Assembly (NCBI GenBank): GCA_002328075.1
Contig: DCVT01000031.1
Location: 499,597 to 563,596, forward strand
Direction: 5' to 3'
Length of the DNA stretch: 64,000 nt
Origin: Anaerolineales bacterium UBA2181
GTDB lineage: Bacteria > Chloroflexota > Anaerolineae > Promineifilales > UBA4811
The notes under the pieces are model-generated. The model saw nothing but the letters and a program-made list of their open reading frames with translations, ran no database searches and was not told the origin of the DNA. Shown here one piece after another: positions 1 through 9,917 of this stretch. Every line of letters starts with the position of its first letter. Position 1 is the first letter of the stretch. Both the position numbers and the translations under genes were made by a program.

Positions 1-195
1 TGGCATGCACGCGTCAGGATCGTGGAAACGGTGGTCAACGCCTTGTCGTCTCAACTGGACGGCAGCGCTCGTCAGGTAACCACTGGTGGAGATCGGCCGC
101 CCGATGCGAAACGTGCCAAGGGCAAGGGGTCTGAGGGCGGCAAGCGGTCCAAAAACCAGGGTAACCGCCGCCAAAGCGCCCGACGTGATGGTTGA
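1..195 (+). CDS. 3' end of an unidentified gene (partial)
   Basis: An open frame runs in from the left edge and stops with TGA at 193-195. The visible C-terminus begins HARVRIVETVVNALSSQLDG and ends in a Lys/Arg-rich tail. I do not recognise the family. It overlaps the ATG of the next gene by 8 bases, which suggests the two are co-translated. CYTH-CHAD genes often sit beside polyphosphate enzymes, but nothing visible here proves this is one. The frame could also be fortuitous, since it is only 64 codons. Confidence 0.4.
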   Translation, partial: WHARVRIVETVVNALSSQLDGSARQVTTGGDRPPDAKRAKGKGSEGGKRSKNQGNRRQSARRDG

Positions 196-1768
196 ATCAA
201 CTGCCTATCCGGGCATGCGGACGGAGATCGAGGCGAAATTCACATTGCCCGACAGGACGACCCTGGGCCGCCTGCGCGATTTGCGGGCACTGGCCGGACT
301 GAGGGTTGGACCATGGTCAGTCCGGCGGGTGATCGATACCTACTATGACACCCCCCACCGGGTCTTTATGGCAGCCGGCTATGCCTGCCGGATTCGGGAA
401 TGGGAGGGGCGCCGGCTGTTGACGGTCAAAACGGTGGACAGCGCGCAAGGAGTGGTCCATCACCGGCCGGAATACGAAGTTGAGCTAGAGGACTCCTTTG
501 ATCCCACATTGAGTGATGACTGGCCGGCCGGACCGGTTCGGGAATTGATCGACACCGGTGCTACCGAGGTACGGCTAGCTCCCATCCTCACAATAAAGCA
601 GACCCGCCGAATCAGTTGCCTGTTCGACGGGACCCGAGCGGTGGTTGAACTGAGCCTTGACAAGGTCCGTTTTGGACGGGACAAACCTTGCCACGAGGTT
701 GAGGTGGAATTGCTGCCCGGAGGCGGGCAGTCGGAGTTGGACCAAGTTGCCCATGCCCTTCAGGATGAGTGGGGTCTAGTCCCGGTCTCCACCAGCAAAT
801 TCGCTCGGGGTTTGGCCAAAAAACAGGCGTCGTTGGGCCCAGGCCGGGAAAACCAGGACGACATCGGGCCGGCCGACCCGATGAGCGAAGCGGGTCGAAA
901 GATATTCCGATTCCATTTTGACCAGATGCGGGCCCGGGAATTGGGCACACGCGTCGGACAGGACATTGAAGAGCTCCATGATATGCGGGTCGCAACCCGA
1001 CGGATGCGGGCGGCTCTGCGAATATTCAAGCCGTATTTTCACCGCAAGGCTATCCGTGGGTACAACCGCGGGTTAAGCGCGACCGGGCGCGCCCTGGGCA
1101 GGGTTCGTGACCTGGACGTGTTCGAACTCAAGGCTCGTGATTATCTGGCAACTTTGCCACCTGACCAGCAAGGTGTCTTGGACGGCCTAATTGAGGCCTG
1201 GCACAAACAGCGGGCAGCAGCTCGCCGAAAAATGGTGGCGTTCTTGGACAGCAGGGAGTATGTCCGGTTTTTAGCCGATTTCGACCGTTTCCTGGCGACA
1301 CCTGGCGCTGGGTCCCGGCCCGTTCCATCCGGCCGTCTGGTGCCCTACCAGGTGCGTCATGTTGTGCCGCGGTACTTGTTTGAGTGTTACACGGCGGTCC
1401 GGTCGTACGAGCCGCACCTTGAAACAGCGTCCATCGATCAGTTACATGCGCTACGCATTGCGTTCAAGCGCCTGCGCTACGCCCTGGAATTCTTCACACC
1501 GGTTCTCGGGCAGGAGGTCAACTGGGTTGTTCAGGAGGTCAAGCTCATGCAGGACCACCTGGGCGACCTCAACGATGCAGCCGTGGCAGTCGGCCTGTTG
1601 GATGAATACATAGGGCCAGGGTCAGGCGACAATTCGGGGTTAATGGCATACCGGAGCTTCCGTGAGAACGAGCAGGGGCAGCTGGTAGCGACGTTCCCGA
1701 CGGCCTGGGAACGTTTTGATCGGGCAGAGGTTCGACGCAACATCACACTCGCGCTGGCGAGGCTGTAG
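188..1768 (+). CDS. CYTH and CHAD domain-containing protein
   Basis: About 526 residues. The N-terminal CYTH (triphosphate tunnel) domain carries the ExExK signature as EIEAKF near residues 13-18. The C-terminal half is a CHAD helical domain with the conserved His/Arg block HDMRVATRRMRAALRIF and a second block LHALRIAFKRLRYALEFF. CYTH domains bind or hydrolyse triphosphates and CHAD domains bind inorganic polyphosphate, so a cytoplasmic role in polyphosphate binding or processing is likely. The frame is open from GTG 86. I prefer ATG 188 because it overlaps the upstream stop codon and the CYTH domain begins just after it; ATG 218 is also possible. The following 200 bases contain no gene, and the next genes are convergent. 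Confidence 0.85.
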   Translation: MVESTAYPGMRTEIEAKFTLPDRTTLGRLRDLRALAGLRVGPWSVRRVIDTYYDTPHRVFMAAGYACRIREWEGRRLLTVKTVDSAQGVVHHRPEYEVELEDSFDPTLSDDWPAGPVRELIDTGATEVRLAPILTIKQTRRISCLFDGTRAVVELSLDKVRFGRDKPCHEVEVELLPGGGQSELDQVAHALQDEWGLVPVSTSKFARGLAKKQASLGPGRENQDDIGPADPMSEAGRKIFRFHFDQMRARELGTRVGQDIEELHDMRVATRRMRAALRIFKPYFHRKAIRGYNRGLSATGRALGRVRDLDVFELKARDYLATLPPDQQGVLDGLIEAWHKQRAAARRKMVAFLDSREYVRFLADFDRFLATPGAGSRPVPSGRLVPYQVRHVVPRYLFECYTAVRSYEPHLETASIDQLHALRIAFKRLRYALEFFTPVLGQEVNWVVQEVKLMQDHLGDLNDAAVAVGLLDEYIGPGSGDNSGLMAYRSFRENEQGQLVATFPTAWERFDRAEVRRNITLALARL

Positions 1769-1971
1769 GTCCGGCAGGGGGTCCGACAGGCCGGTGCTAC
1801 GGAAGGCTCAAAGACTTGCTGTTGCTACACGCCCGAAGGCCCCGCCGGCCCAAGGGACTCCGTGGAGCCGGGAAATCGGGCTATCGTGACCCAACCGTCA
1901 GCCTTGCTCGCGCGAGGCCCGGCGCCAATGCCGGCACAAACATGCCTTGCGGCCGAAAATAGCGCAGAAGG

Positions 1972-2688
1972 CTATGCGTTTTTCTCCGCCGAACTCAGGC
2001 GCATGTCCACCAGCAAAGCCGCGATTTGATCACGAAGGTCGAAAAAGACCTCATGCACCGGTCGGCTGGCGTCAATCACTGCGCAGCCATAATCTGCCGC
2101 AACGAGGTCCATCTTCTTAATCAGTCGGCCCTGGTATTCCATCCAGGACTGATACGCATCGTCGATCCGCAGAAAATCCTTGCCGGACTCCCAATAGTCA
2201 AAGCCGCCTGAGCCCAACACCCGCGGCAGCAGGTCTGGCACCTCTGCCCGCAGGTAAAACGCAGCGTCCGGCACGACGGCGAAGCTGAGCAGCGTCCTGA
2301 TCCAGTCCTCGGACACGCCGCGCACGGCCGCCCGAGCGATCATGGAATGGATATAACGGTCTGTCAGGCAGACCATACCCGCGCGCAGCGCAGGCACGAT
2401 CTGTTTTTCCAGCCGGTCGGCAAAATCCGTTGCGTAAAAGAGGTTAAGCGTGTACTGGCCCATGGTGTGGCCCTGTTTTGCGCGGCGGATACCTTGGCTG
2501 GCCAAGGTTGAGCGGGCCAGGCCAGTGCGCACGGAAGCATAACCGTTGGCCTCCAACCATTCCAGCAAGAGCGCGATCTGGGTCGAGCGCCCGACGCCGT
2601 CGGTCCCCTCTAGCACGATGAGCTTGCCGGGCAGTTTGGTTTTTCGGAGCCCGGGAATACTGTATCCATAGTGCCTAATCTGTGTCAC
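1972..2688 (-). CDS. thymidylate kinase-like protein with altered P-loop
   Basis: 238 residues of the P-loop nucleoside monophosphate kinase fold, closest in look to dTMP kinase. The Walker A region reads EGTDGVGRSTQ, so the normally invariant P-loop lysine (GKST) is arginine. The DR(Y) motif is kept in DRYIHSMIARAAVRG. It starts with GTG overlapping the TGA of the preceding paralogue as GTGA, so the two are translationally coupled. At 238 residues it is longer than typical dTMP kinases (about 205-215). The K-to-R change suggests weak or lost catalysis, and possibly a heteromeric or regulatory role with its neighbour. That role is inference. Confidence 0.75.
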   Translation of the reverse strand: MTQIRHYGYSIPGLRKTKLPGKLIVLEGTDGVGRSTQIALLLEWLEANGYASVRTGLARSTLASQGIRRAKQGHTMGQYTLNLFYATDFADRLEKQIVPALRAGMVCLTDRYIHSMIARAAVRGVSEDWIRTLLSFAVVPDAAFYLRAEVPDLLPRVLGSGGFDYWESGKDFLRIDDAYQSWMEYQGRLIKKMDLVAADYGCAVIDASRPVHEVFFDLRDQIAALLVDMRLSSAEKNA

Positions 2689-3437
2689 TGGTCACCCCCA
2701 AGATCTCGCAAATAGCGTCCAACGAGATGTCCTTCCAAGAGCGCCGTGCCCCAGGCCACCCGCTCCATCTCCAGCACTCCCTCCAGGTGGGGCTCGACGA
2801 TCTGTCTGACCAGTTGCTGCTGTTCAACCAGGGGCAGTTTGGCGTCCACCGTGGTCAGACCGAACTCACCCACCATTCCATCGTAAAGCTGCAGGATTCG
2901 TTCCTGGAACAGCTTGAAGCTCTTGTAGGGATCAGGGTCCAGGCCCAGATCCAAGCCAGCTTCGTAATACTTGAGAGCAGGTCGGCCCACCAAGATCCGT
3001 TGCAGCGCTTCCTTGAGCGGGACCCGAAAATAGAATGCCACCGTCGGTCGCACGGCAAAGTCGTACACCTTGCGGACGTATTCCGGATCCATTCCGCGGG
3101 CCCCATCGCGGGCAAAGGCGGTATAGATATACCGATCTGCCAAAACGATGGCGCCGGCGCGGAGCGCCGGCAGTATCTGCTGCTCGGTGCGGTCGGCAAA
3201 GTCGGCGGCATGGATGAGGTGGAACGACAGAGGAGTGAGAAGTTGTTGGTCCTTGCCCCTCTTTGTGGTCTTGCGCACCACACTCGACGAGTTCCACTCG
3301 GTGAATACGACCACATAACCCTCGCTGGACAGCCATTTGTGTAGCAGATCCAACTGGGTGCTCTTGCCCGAGCCGTCTATCCCTTCAACGACGAATAGTT
3401 TGCCGGGCAAAGGGGTGCCATCAGGAAGATAAGCCAT
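2685..3437 (-). CDS. thymidylate kinase family protein
   Basis: About 250 residues. Walker A is canonical (EGIDGSGKSTQ) and the DRY motif occurs in DRYIYTAFARDGARG, as in dTMP kinase, which phosphorylates dTMP to dTDP. I chose ATG 3437 over GTG 3443 because AGGAGG (3443-3448) lies 5 bases upstream of it. The ORF begins about 10 bases after the MDR dehydrogenase stop and overlaps the next kinase-like gene by 4 bases, so the three are one transcript. The C-terminal extension and the tandem copy are unlike a housekeeping tmk, so the true substrate may differ. Confidence 0.8.
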   Translation of the reverse strand: MAYLPDGTPLPGKLFVVEGIDGSGKSTQLDLLHKWLSSEGYVVVFTEWNSSSVVRKTTKRGKDQQLLTPLSFHLIHAADFADRTEQQILPALRAGAIVLADRYIYTAFARDGARGMDPEYVRKVYDFAVRPTVAFYFRVPLKEALQRILVGRPALKYYEAGLDLGLDPDPYKSFKLFQERILQLYDGMVGEFGLTTVDAKLPLVEQQQLVRQIVEPHLEGVLEMERVAWGTALLEGHLVGRYLRDLGGDQ

Positions 3438-3446
3438 TGTCACCTC

Positions 3447-4481
3447 CTAGCTATCAACACCGAGCACGATTTTGCCATAGACCGTGCCACCTGCCAGCAA
3501 CTCTTGTGCCTGCCGCCCCTCAGAAAGCGGCAATTGGGCGCCGATGACTGCTCGCAACCGGCCGTCAAAAAGCATCTGGATCACGGTCGCATAGTCGCTG
3601 CGGCTTCCCATGGTGCTGCCCAGGATGGCCATCTGCTTGGCAAAGATGTACCGTATGTCCAGGTCAAAATGGGGTCCACTGGTGGTGCCGACCACCAATA
3701 ACCGGCCACCCGGCCGCAGTGCCCGGATGCTTCCCATCCAACTGGCTTGACCCACGTTGTCGACCACCACATCCACTCCCCGCTTTCCGGTCAACCGGAA
3801 CACCGCCTTGGGCCAATCCTCCTTTTCACGGTCGATCAACACGTCGGCGCCCAACGCTTCGGCAGCGCTGAGCTTGGCTGCATTGGAGCCCACCACGAAA
3901 ACCCGTGCTCCTGCCAGCTTGGCGATCTGGATGGCGGCCGAGTTAACCCCTCCTCCTGCTCCCACGATGAGCACATCCTCACCTGGCTGAACCCTTCCTC
4001 GGGTGATAAGCATCTGCCAGGCGGTGATGCCCACCAGCGAGAAGGCGGCAGCTTCGGCATGGGTCACGTGGTGTGGCAATTGGACGACATTGGCCGCCGG
4101 CACCACAATCTGCTCGGCATAGGTGCCAGGCTCGAATTCACCCAGAATTGAATGTTGAACACACAGATTGTGTTTGCCTCGCAGACAATAGGCGCACCGA
4201 TCACAAGAGATCGTGGGATTGATGGCAACCCGGTCACCGGGCGCCACCTGGTCCACGCCATCACCGACCTGCAGAACCACCCCGGATGCATCGGCGCCCG
4301 GGATGTGGGGCAACTGCAGTTTGAGACCCGGCCAACCCTCTCGGACGAACAGGTCCAGACGGTTCAGGGCTGCTGCCTTGACCTGCACCAACACCTTGCC
4401 CGGAGCCGTGGTTGGTGACGGCACCTCTTGGTATTTTAGTACCTCCGGTCCTCCGTGTTGGTGGAAAACAACTGCTTTCAT
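3447..4481 (-). CDS. zinc-binding MDR-family alcohol dehydrogenase / quinone oxidoreductase-like
   Basis: 344 residues of the medium-chain dehydrogenase/reductase fold. The GroES-like N-terminus starts MKAVVFHQHGGPEVLKYQ. The structural-zinc cysteines are present (CDRCAYCLRGKHNLC), while the usual catalytic-zinc Cys is replaced in AALNRLDLF. The NAD(P)-binding loop is VGAGGGVNSAAIQIAKLAGA. Expected activity is NAD(P)H-dependent oxidoreduction in the cytoplasm with unknown substrate. A strong GGAGGAGAAGG precedes the ATG. It follows the acyl-CoA dehydrogenase by 178 bases without a gene between, and is probably in the same operon or has its own promoter. Confidence 0.85.
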   Translation of the reverse strand: MKAVVFHQHGGPEVLKYQEVPSPTTAPGKVLVQVKAAALNRLDLFVREGWPGLKLQLPHIPGADASGVVLQVGDGVDQVAPGDRVAINPTISCDRCAYCLRGKHNLCVQHSILGEFEPGTYAEQIVVPAANVVQLPHHVTHAEAAAFSLVGITAWQMLITRGRVQPGEDVLIVGAGGGVNSAAIQIAKLAGARVFVVGSNAAKLSAAEALGADVLIDREKEDWPKAVFRLTGKRGVDVVVDNVGQASWMGSIRALRPGGRLLVVGTTSGPHFDLDIRYIFAKQMAILGSTMGSRSDYATVIQMLFDGRLRAVIGAQLPLSEGRQAQELLAGGTVYGKIVLGVDS

Positions 4482-4659
4482 CCTTCTCCTCCAGGTTCAC
4501 TGCTGTGAAGTCAAGTTCACCGGTTCGACCAATGCGCACCTTATGCCAACCGCGGGGACAGTGGTAGCGACGGAAACAGACGCCCGCCCTGGTTGGCAGA
4601 GCACCTTGGACCGATACGATGCGCGCGGCGTGCGTTGGCATCGGAATGCGAGCAACCGG

Positions 4660-5822
<1,163 letters not shown>

Positions 5823-5823
<1 letters not shown>

Positions 5824-6680
5824 TAAAGTTGCCCTCCGTACTCGTAAAAGCCACGACCGGACTTGCGGCCGAGATGGCCGGCCGCCACCATCTTGCGGAG
5901 CAATGGGCAGGGCCGGTATTTGTCGTCACCCAAGCCGTGATGAAGGACCTGCATCACATTGAGGACGATATCCAAACCAATGAGGTCGGCCAGTGTGAGG
6001 GGCCCCATCGGATGATTCATGCCCAGTTTCATCACTGTGTCAATGGCTTCCCGCGTACCAACCCCTTCCATGAGCGCATAGACGGCCTCATTGATCATGG
6101 GGCAGAGAATGCGGTTGCTGATAAACCCCGGATAATCTTGTGCCTCGACTGGGGTCTTGCCCAGCTTGACGCTCAACTCCGTAACGGCCATCGTGGTTTC
6201 ATCTGACGTATCCAACCCACGGATGATCTCTACCAGCTGCATCAGGGGGACTGGGTTCATGAAATGCATGCCTACCACCTTGTCCGGCCGGCGGGTGCAG
6301 GCACCGATCTCGGTGATCGAGATGGAGGAGGTGTTGGTGGCCAAGATCGCGTCGGGCCGCGTCAACCGGTCCAATTCGGTGTAGACTTGCTGTTTCACCG
6401 ACATCTTTTCCACCACTGCTTCGATAACCAGGTCGGCCGAGGCGGCGGCCTGGAGGTTGGTGTCGGTACTGATGGCTTCGGCGGCTGCTTTTTGTTCTGC
6501 CGTCAGCCTACCCTTGCTGAATAGCCGGGCCACAGATCCCCAGATGTTTGCCCGACCTCTTTCCAAGGCCTCTGGAACAACGTCGATCATCGTTACGGTA
6601 TAGCCGCACGTCGCCGTGACTTGAGCGATGCCGTTGCCCATCGTGCCGGCGCCAATGACAGCGATTCTTGAGATTTCCAT
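5823..6680 (-). CDS. 3-hydroxybutyryl-CoA / 3-hydroxyacyl-CoA dehydrogenase
   Basis: 285 residues. The N-terminal Rossmann motif is IAVIGAGTMGNGIAQ. The conserved LATNTSSISITEI and GMHFMNPVPLMQLVEII segments hold the catalytic Ser/His region, and the C-terminal dimerisation domain contains NHPMGPLTLADLIGLD. It oxidises 3-hydroxyacyl-CoA to 3-ketoacyl-CoA with NAD(P). ATG 6680 is preferred to the in-frame TTG 6701, because a GGGAG lies 10 bases upstream and the glycine motif starts at once. It is the first gene of the minus-strand operon, with a promoter at 6741-6769. Confidence 0.92.
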
Positions 6681-6740
6681 GCTGATTCTGCTCCCGTCCA
6701 AGCTAGCTACCGAACAGTACGTGAAGGAGAACGTAAGCTC

Positions 6741-6769
6741 ATTTTACCCCAGAAGCAGATGGGCGGCAA
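6741..6769 (-). promoter_or_regulatory. sigma70-type promoter of the acyl-CoA operon
   Basis: On the minus strand TTGCCG (6769-6764) is followed after 17 bases by TAAAAT (6746-6741), about 60 bases upstream of the hydroxyacyl-CoA dehydrogenase start. It lies back-to-back with the promoter of the phospholipase-like gene. Confidence 0.5.
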
Positions 6770-6852
6770 CGGGGTGGACCAACAGCAGCCGGTCTCGCGT
6801 CGCCGCCCGGCTGTCGCTATGACATCCCCAGGCAACCCGGCTCAGCGCCCAT

Positions 6853-6882
6853 TTGCCTGGCCGTAGTGGGTTGCGGTACAAT
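6853..6882 (+). promoter_or_regulatory. promoter of the phospholipase C-like gene, apparently leaderless
   Basis: TTGCCT (6853-6858), 18-base spacer, TACAAT (6877-6882). The ATG at 6890 lies where transcription should begin and no Shine-Dalgarno sequence fits, so the mRNA may be leaderless. The core TACAATTCGTCGC recurs exactly before the GT2 gene at 26267. Confidence 0.5.
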
Positions 6883-6889
6883 TCGTCGC

Positions 6890-7648
6890 ATGCCTACACC
6901 TTTTACCCACCTCCGGTTGGCCACTCTACTGCTGGAACGGATCCAATCATGGTTTTCTCCAAGGGTGGCCAGCTTGCTGAATGAACAGCGGGGTGCCTTT
7001 CTCCTGGGCGTCACCGCGCCGGATGTGCGATGCATCAGTCCGATCCCTCGGTGGGACACACACTTTTACTCGATTCCGCCTGATCCTGCACGGCCATCTA
7101 TCGTCACAATAATGGAAACCTGGCCCTCACTGGCGCGCGCAACCGACCTTGGGCCCGCACATGCCTCGTTTGTCGCCGGGTATGTTTCGCACCTCTGGTT
7201 CGATGAGTTCTGGCAACTCGCCGTGATTTACCCTTACTGCGTTCGACAAGCAGACTGGGGAAGCGGGCAACGTCGGTTTGGTGTGTACAATGTGCTGCTG
7301 GGTTACCTGGACCGACGGGATAAAAACCATTTGCCCGGTTCGGTGGCCGGTTGCTTGCAGGTCGTTCAGCCGGCCGGCTGGCTGCCTTTTGTGCCGGATG
7401 CCGATCTGGCTGCCTGGCGTGACTATCTGGTGGAGCAGCTCCAGCCGGGCGCTCAGACCCACACAGCGGCCATCCTGGCACGCCGTGCGCACATGACGCC
7501 GGATGACTTTGCGATTTTCATAAGCGATGAGGAGCGAATCAGGCGTGAGGTGTTCTCGCGGATCCCGGCAGAGGCGGTAGAGGAGACATGCGCAGAGGGG
7601 CAAGCTGGCTCGGCCGAGATAATTCAACAGTACTTGGGAGAATGGTAA
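6890..7648 (+). CDS. zinc-dependent phospholipase C-like protein
   Basis: 252 residues. The opening PTPFTHLRLA and the later FLLGVTAPDVR, WDTHFYS and GYVSHLWFDEFW segments supply the spaced His/Asp residues expected of the zinc-dependent phospholipase C / S1-P1 nuclease-like family (PF00882). No signal peptide is visible, so it is probably cytoplasmic and its substrate is not established. ATG 6890 is preferred to GTG 6866 because the conserved PTPFTHL begins there and the promoter places the transcript start at this codon. The stop overlaps an ATG just upstream of galE. Confidence 0.7.
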   Translation: MPTPFTHLRLATLLLERIQSWFSPRVASLLNEQRGAFLLGVTAPDVRCISPIPRWDTHFYSIPPDPARPSIVTIMETWPSLARATDLGPAHASFVAGYVSHLWFDEFWQLAVIYPYCVRQADWGSGQRRFGVYNVLLGYLDRRDKNHLPGSVAGCLQVVQPAGWLPFVPDADLAAWRDYLVEQLQPGAQTHTAAILARRAHMTPDDFAIFISDEERIRREVFSRIPAEAVEETCAEGQAGSAEIIQQYLGEW

Positions 7649-7650
7649 TC

Positions 7651-8625
7651 GTGAACATACTGGTTACCGGCGGAGCCGGATACATTGGCAGCGTAACCGT
7701 AAGCGCGCTCCTGCAGGAAGGACATGAGGTGACCGTATACGACAGCCTGGTCAAAGGTCATCCAGCGGCCCTTCCGGCCGGCGTCCGCTTGGTCAAGGCG
7801 GACATCGGCGACAGGGATGCGTTGCAGCAAATGTTGGCAGGTAGGTCTTTTGAGGCAGTGATGCATTTTGCTGCACTCATTGAGCCGGGTGAATCCATGC
7901 GTCGCCCGGACGTCTATTTTGAGAACAATCTGTGCAAGAGCCACACACTTATCCAGCAGGCAGTCGCACACGGCGTTCGCCGTTTCATTTTGAGCAGCAC
8001 GGCTGCTGTGTATGCCAGCAAGGACAGTCCCATCGAGGAGCAGGATCGCCTGCAACCGGCAAACGTGTACGGGCAGACCAAGCTGATGATCGAGCAGATG
8101 CTAGAGTGGTATCGGCTGATTCACGGTCTGCATTATGCAGCTCTGCGCTATTTTAACGCCTCCGGTGCCATGCCGGATCGTGGCGAGGCGCATTCGCCGG
8201 AGACTCATCTCATCCCGCTCACTCTCCAGGTGGCCCTTGGTCAGCGTGAGGTGATCGAGATCTACGGCACTGACTACCCCACCCGGGACGGCACGTGTAT
8301 TCGGGACTATATCCATGTGGCGGATCTGGCCCGGGCGCACGTGTTGGCAGTGGAGGCGCTGGAGCAGAGCGACCGGGCCGTGTACAACCTGGGAAATGGG
8401 TCCGGTTATTCCGTGAGGGAAGTGATCGACGTGGCACGCCAGGTCACCGGGCACCCGATCCCGTCGGTAGCTAGCCAGCGACGGCCCGGGGACGCTCCGA
8501 TTCTGGTTGCCAGTTCGGAGCGCATAAGCCGCGATCTTGGCTGGCAACCGCAGTATCCAGATCTACGCACGATGGTTGAGACTGCCTGGGAGTGGCACCG
8601 CAGCCACCCGTACGGCTATGGTTAG
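7651..8625 (+). CDS. galE: UDP-glucose 4-epimerase
   Basis: About 324 residues, extended short-chain dehydrogenase family. The NAD-binding ILVTGGAGYIGS lies at the N-terminus. The catalytic Ser/Thr is in LSSTAAVY and the Tyr-x-x-x-Lys pair in YGQTKLMIEQML. The substrate-loop ALRYFNASGA motif is typical of GalE, which interconverts UDP-glucose and UDP-galactose for surface glycans. The frame is open from further upstream. I chose GTG 7651 because GGGAG (7636-7640) lies 10 bases before it, whereas ATG 7642 is too close to that site. It follows the phospholipase-like gene directly. Confidence 0.92.
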   Translation: MNILVTGGAGYIGSVTVSALLQEGHEVTVYDSLVKGHPAALPAGVRLVKADIGDRDALQQMLAGRSFEAVMHFAALIEPGESMRRPDVYFENNLCKSHTLIQQAVAHGVRRFILSSTAAVYASKDSPIEEQDRLQPANVYGQTKLMIEQMLEWYRLIHGLHYAALRYFNASGAMPDRGEAHSPETHLIPLTLQVALGQREVIEIYGTDYPTRDGTCIRDYIHVADLARAHVLAVEALEQSDRAVYNLGNGSGYSVREVIDVARQVTGHPIPSVASQRRPGDAPILVASSERISRDLGWQPQYPDLRTMVETAWEWHRSHPYGYG

Positions 8626-8703
8626 GTGCATCGCGCGATCGCCCGCTGCAGCCGTGAAACCCGGCCGTGGTCCGTTGGGAGGAAAAACTACAGGACTGGA
8701 ACT

Positions 8704-8916
8704 GTGAATGGGCCAAACTGGACACTGTTACTGGCAGTCCTCCTGCCTATTGCGGTCCTGCAGTGGGGCCTGAACATCGCCGCATTACTGGATCTGGTGC
8801 GCCGCAATCCGGTTGATGTTCGTCATCTGCCCAAATGGGGCTGGGCAGTGTTCATCCTGACGGTTGGCTTTGTGGGATCCATTGCCTATCTGGTCGCCGG
8901 TCGCGAGGAAACATGA
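8704..8916 (+). CDS. small two-helix membrane protein (PLDc_N-like)
   Basis: 70 residues with two predicted transmembrane helices (LLLAVLLPIAVLQWGLNIAALL and WAVFILTVGFVGSIAYLVAG) joined by a basic DLVRRNPVDVRHLPKWG linker. This matches the PLD-nuclease N-terminal (PF13396) small membrane proteins that often precede ABC-2 exporters. The start is GTG 8704, with AGGA 8 bases upstream. Its TGA overlaps the ATG of the ABC ATPase, so the three following genes form one exporter operon. Confidence 0.75.
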   Translation: MNGPNWTLLLAVLLPIAVLQWGLNIAALLDLVRRNPVDVRHLPKWGWAVFILTVGFVGSIAYLVAGREET

Positions 8917-9908
8917 GCGGAATCGCCATACGCTGCGAGAAGCTGACCAAACGGTACGGTGAGCTGATAGCCTTGGATGGACTTGACCTGGAGGTCAATG
9001 CCGGATCGATATTCGGCTTTCTGGGCCCAAATGGCGCGGGCAAGACCACCACCATCAAGATGCTGACCGGTCTGGCGCACCCCACGTCCGGGCGCGCCTG
9101 GGTTAACGGCGTGGCAGTGGACCAGGGCACGACGGACGCCCGGCACCAGTTCGGTTATCTGCCCGAAGAACCCCGCATGTATGGCTGGATGCGAGGCCGG
9201 GAATACCTGGTCTTTATCGGCCGGCTGGCAGGATTGGCGGGAGCTGAATCGGGTCGACGGGCGGACGAGATGTTGGAGCTCACCGGGCTGCGTGAGGCGG
9301 GCCGCCGCCGTGTGGCTGGGTATTCCCGCGGTATGCGCCAGCGATTGGGGCTGGCACAGACGCTCGTCACACGCCCGCCAGTGATTTTGCTGGACGAGCC
9401 GACCTCGGCGCTAGATCCGGTTGGTCGGCGCGACGTACTGGAGCTTGTTGTTTCGCTGAAAGGGACGGTCACCGTCTTTCTCTCCACCCATATCCTTTCG
9501 GACGTCGACCGAATCTGCGACGAGGTGGCAGTTCTGGACCGGGGCAGGTTGATCACTCAGGCCGGGCGGCACGAACTGATGGAGAGGTACACCCTCCCGA
9601 TCTTTGAAGTCGAGTTCGCCGATGACGGCGGGCGTGATTCAGAGGTGCAGGCAGCCGAGTTGGCCGGGCTTGCCTGGGTGGAACGGGTGGATACCTCCGG
9701 GACGCGCTGGCGCGTCTGGGCAGCAGAACCAGAGCAGGCCAAGCACGAGTTGCCGCGTTGGCTCGTGGGCACGGGCCGCACCTTGTTGCGCTACGAACTG
9801 ACACGGCCCAACCTCGAGGATGTTTTTGTCCGGCTGGTGGGACAATCGTCTCACCCGCACCAGGTTGTCAGGGTCGCGCCGGATTCCGTGGTTCCGCCAT
9901 CGGTCTAG
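8913..9908 (+). CDS. ABC transporter ATP-binding protein (ABC-2 exporter)
   Basis: 331 residues. Walker A is GPNGAGKTT, the ABC signature is YSRGMRQRLGLAQ (SRG instead of SGG), Walker B is VILLDEPTSALD, and the switch His follows in STHILSD. A C-terminal domain after residue about 220 is typical of the CcmA/DrrA-like exporters. ATG 8913 overlaps the stop of the small membrane protein as ATGA. It powers the membrane subunit encoded 9 bases downstream. The cargo is unknown. Confidence 0.92.
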   Translation: MSGIAIRCEKLTKRYGELIALDGLDLEVNAGSIFGFLGPNGAGKTTTIKMLTGLAHPTSGRAWVNGVAVDQGTTDARHQFGYLPEEPRMYGWMRGREYLVFIGRLAGLAGAESGRRADEMLELTGLREAGRRRVAGYSRGMRQRLGLAQTLVTRPPVILLDEPTSALDPVGRRDVLELVVSLKGTVTVFLSTHILSDVDRICDEVAVLDRGRLITQAGRHELMERYTLPIFEVEFADDGGRDSEVQAAELAGLAWVERVDTSGTRWRVWAAEPEQAKHELPRWLVGTGRTLLRYELTRPNLEDVFVRLVGQSSHPHQVVRVAPDSVVPPSV

Positions 9909-9917
9909 AGGATTTCC

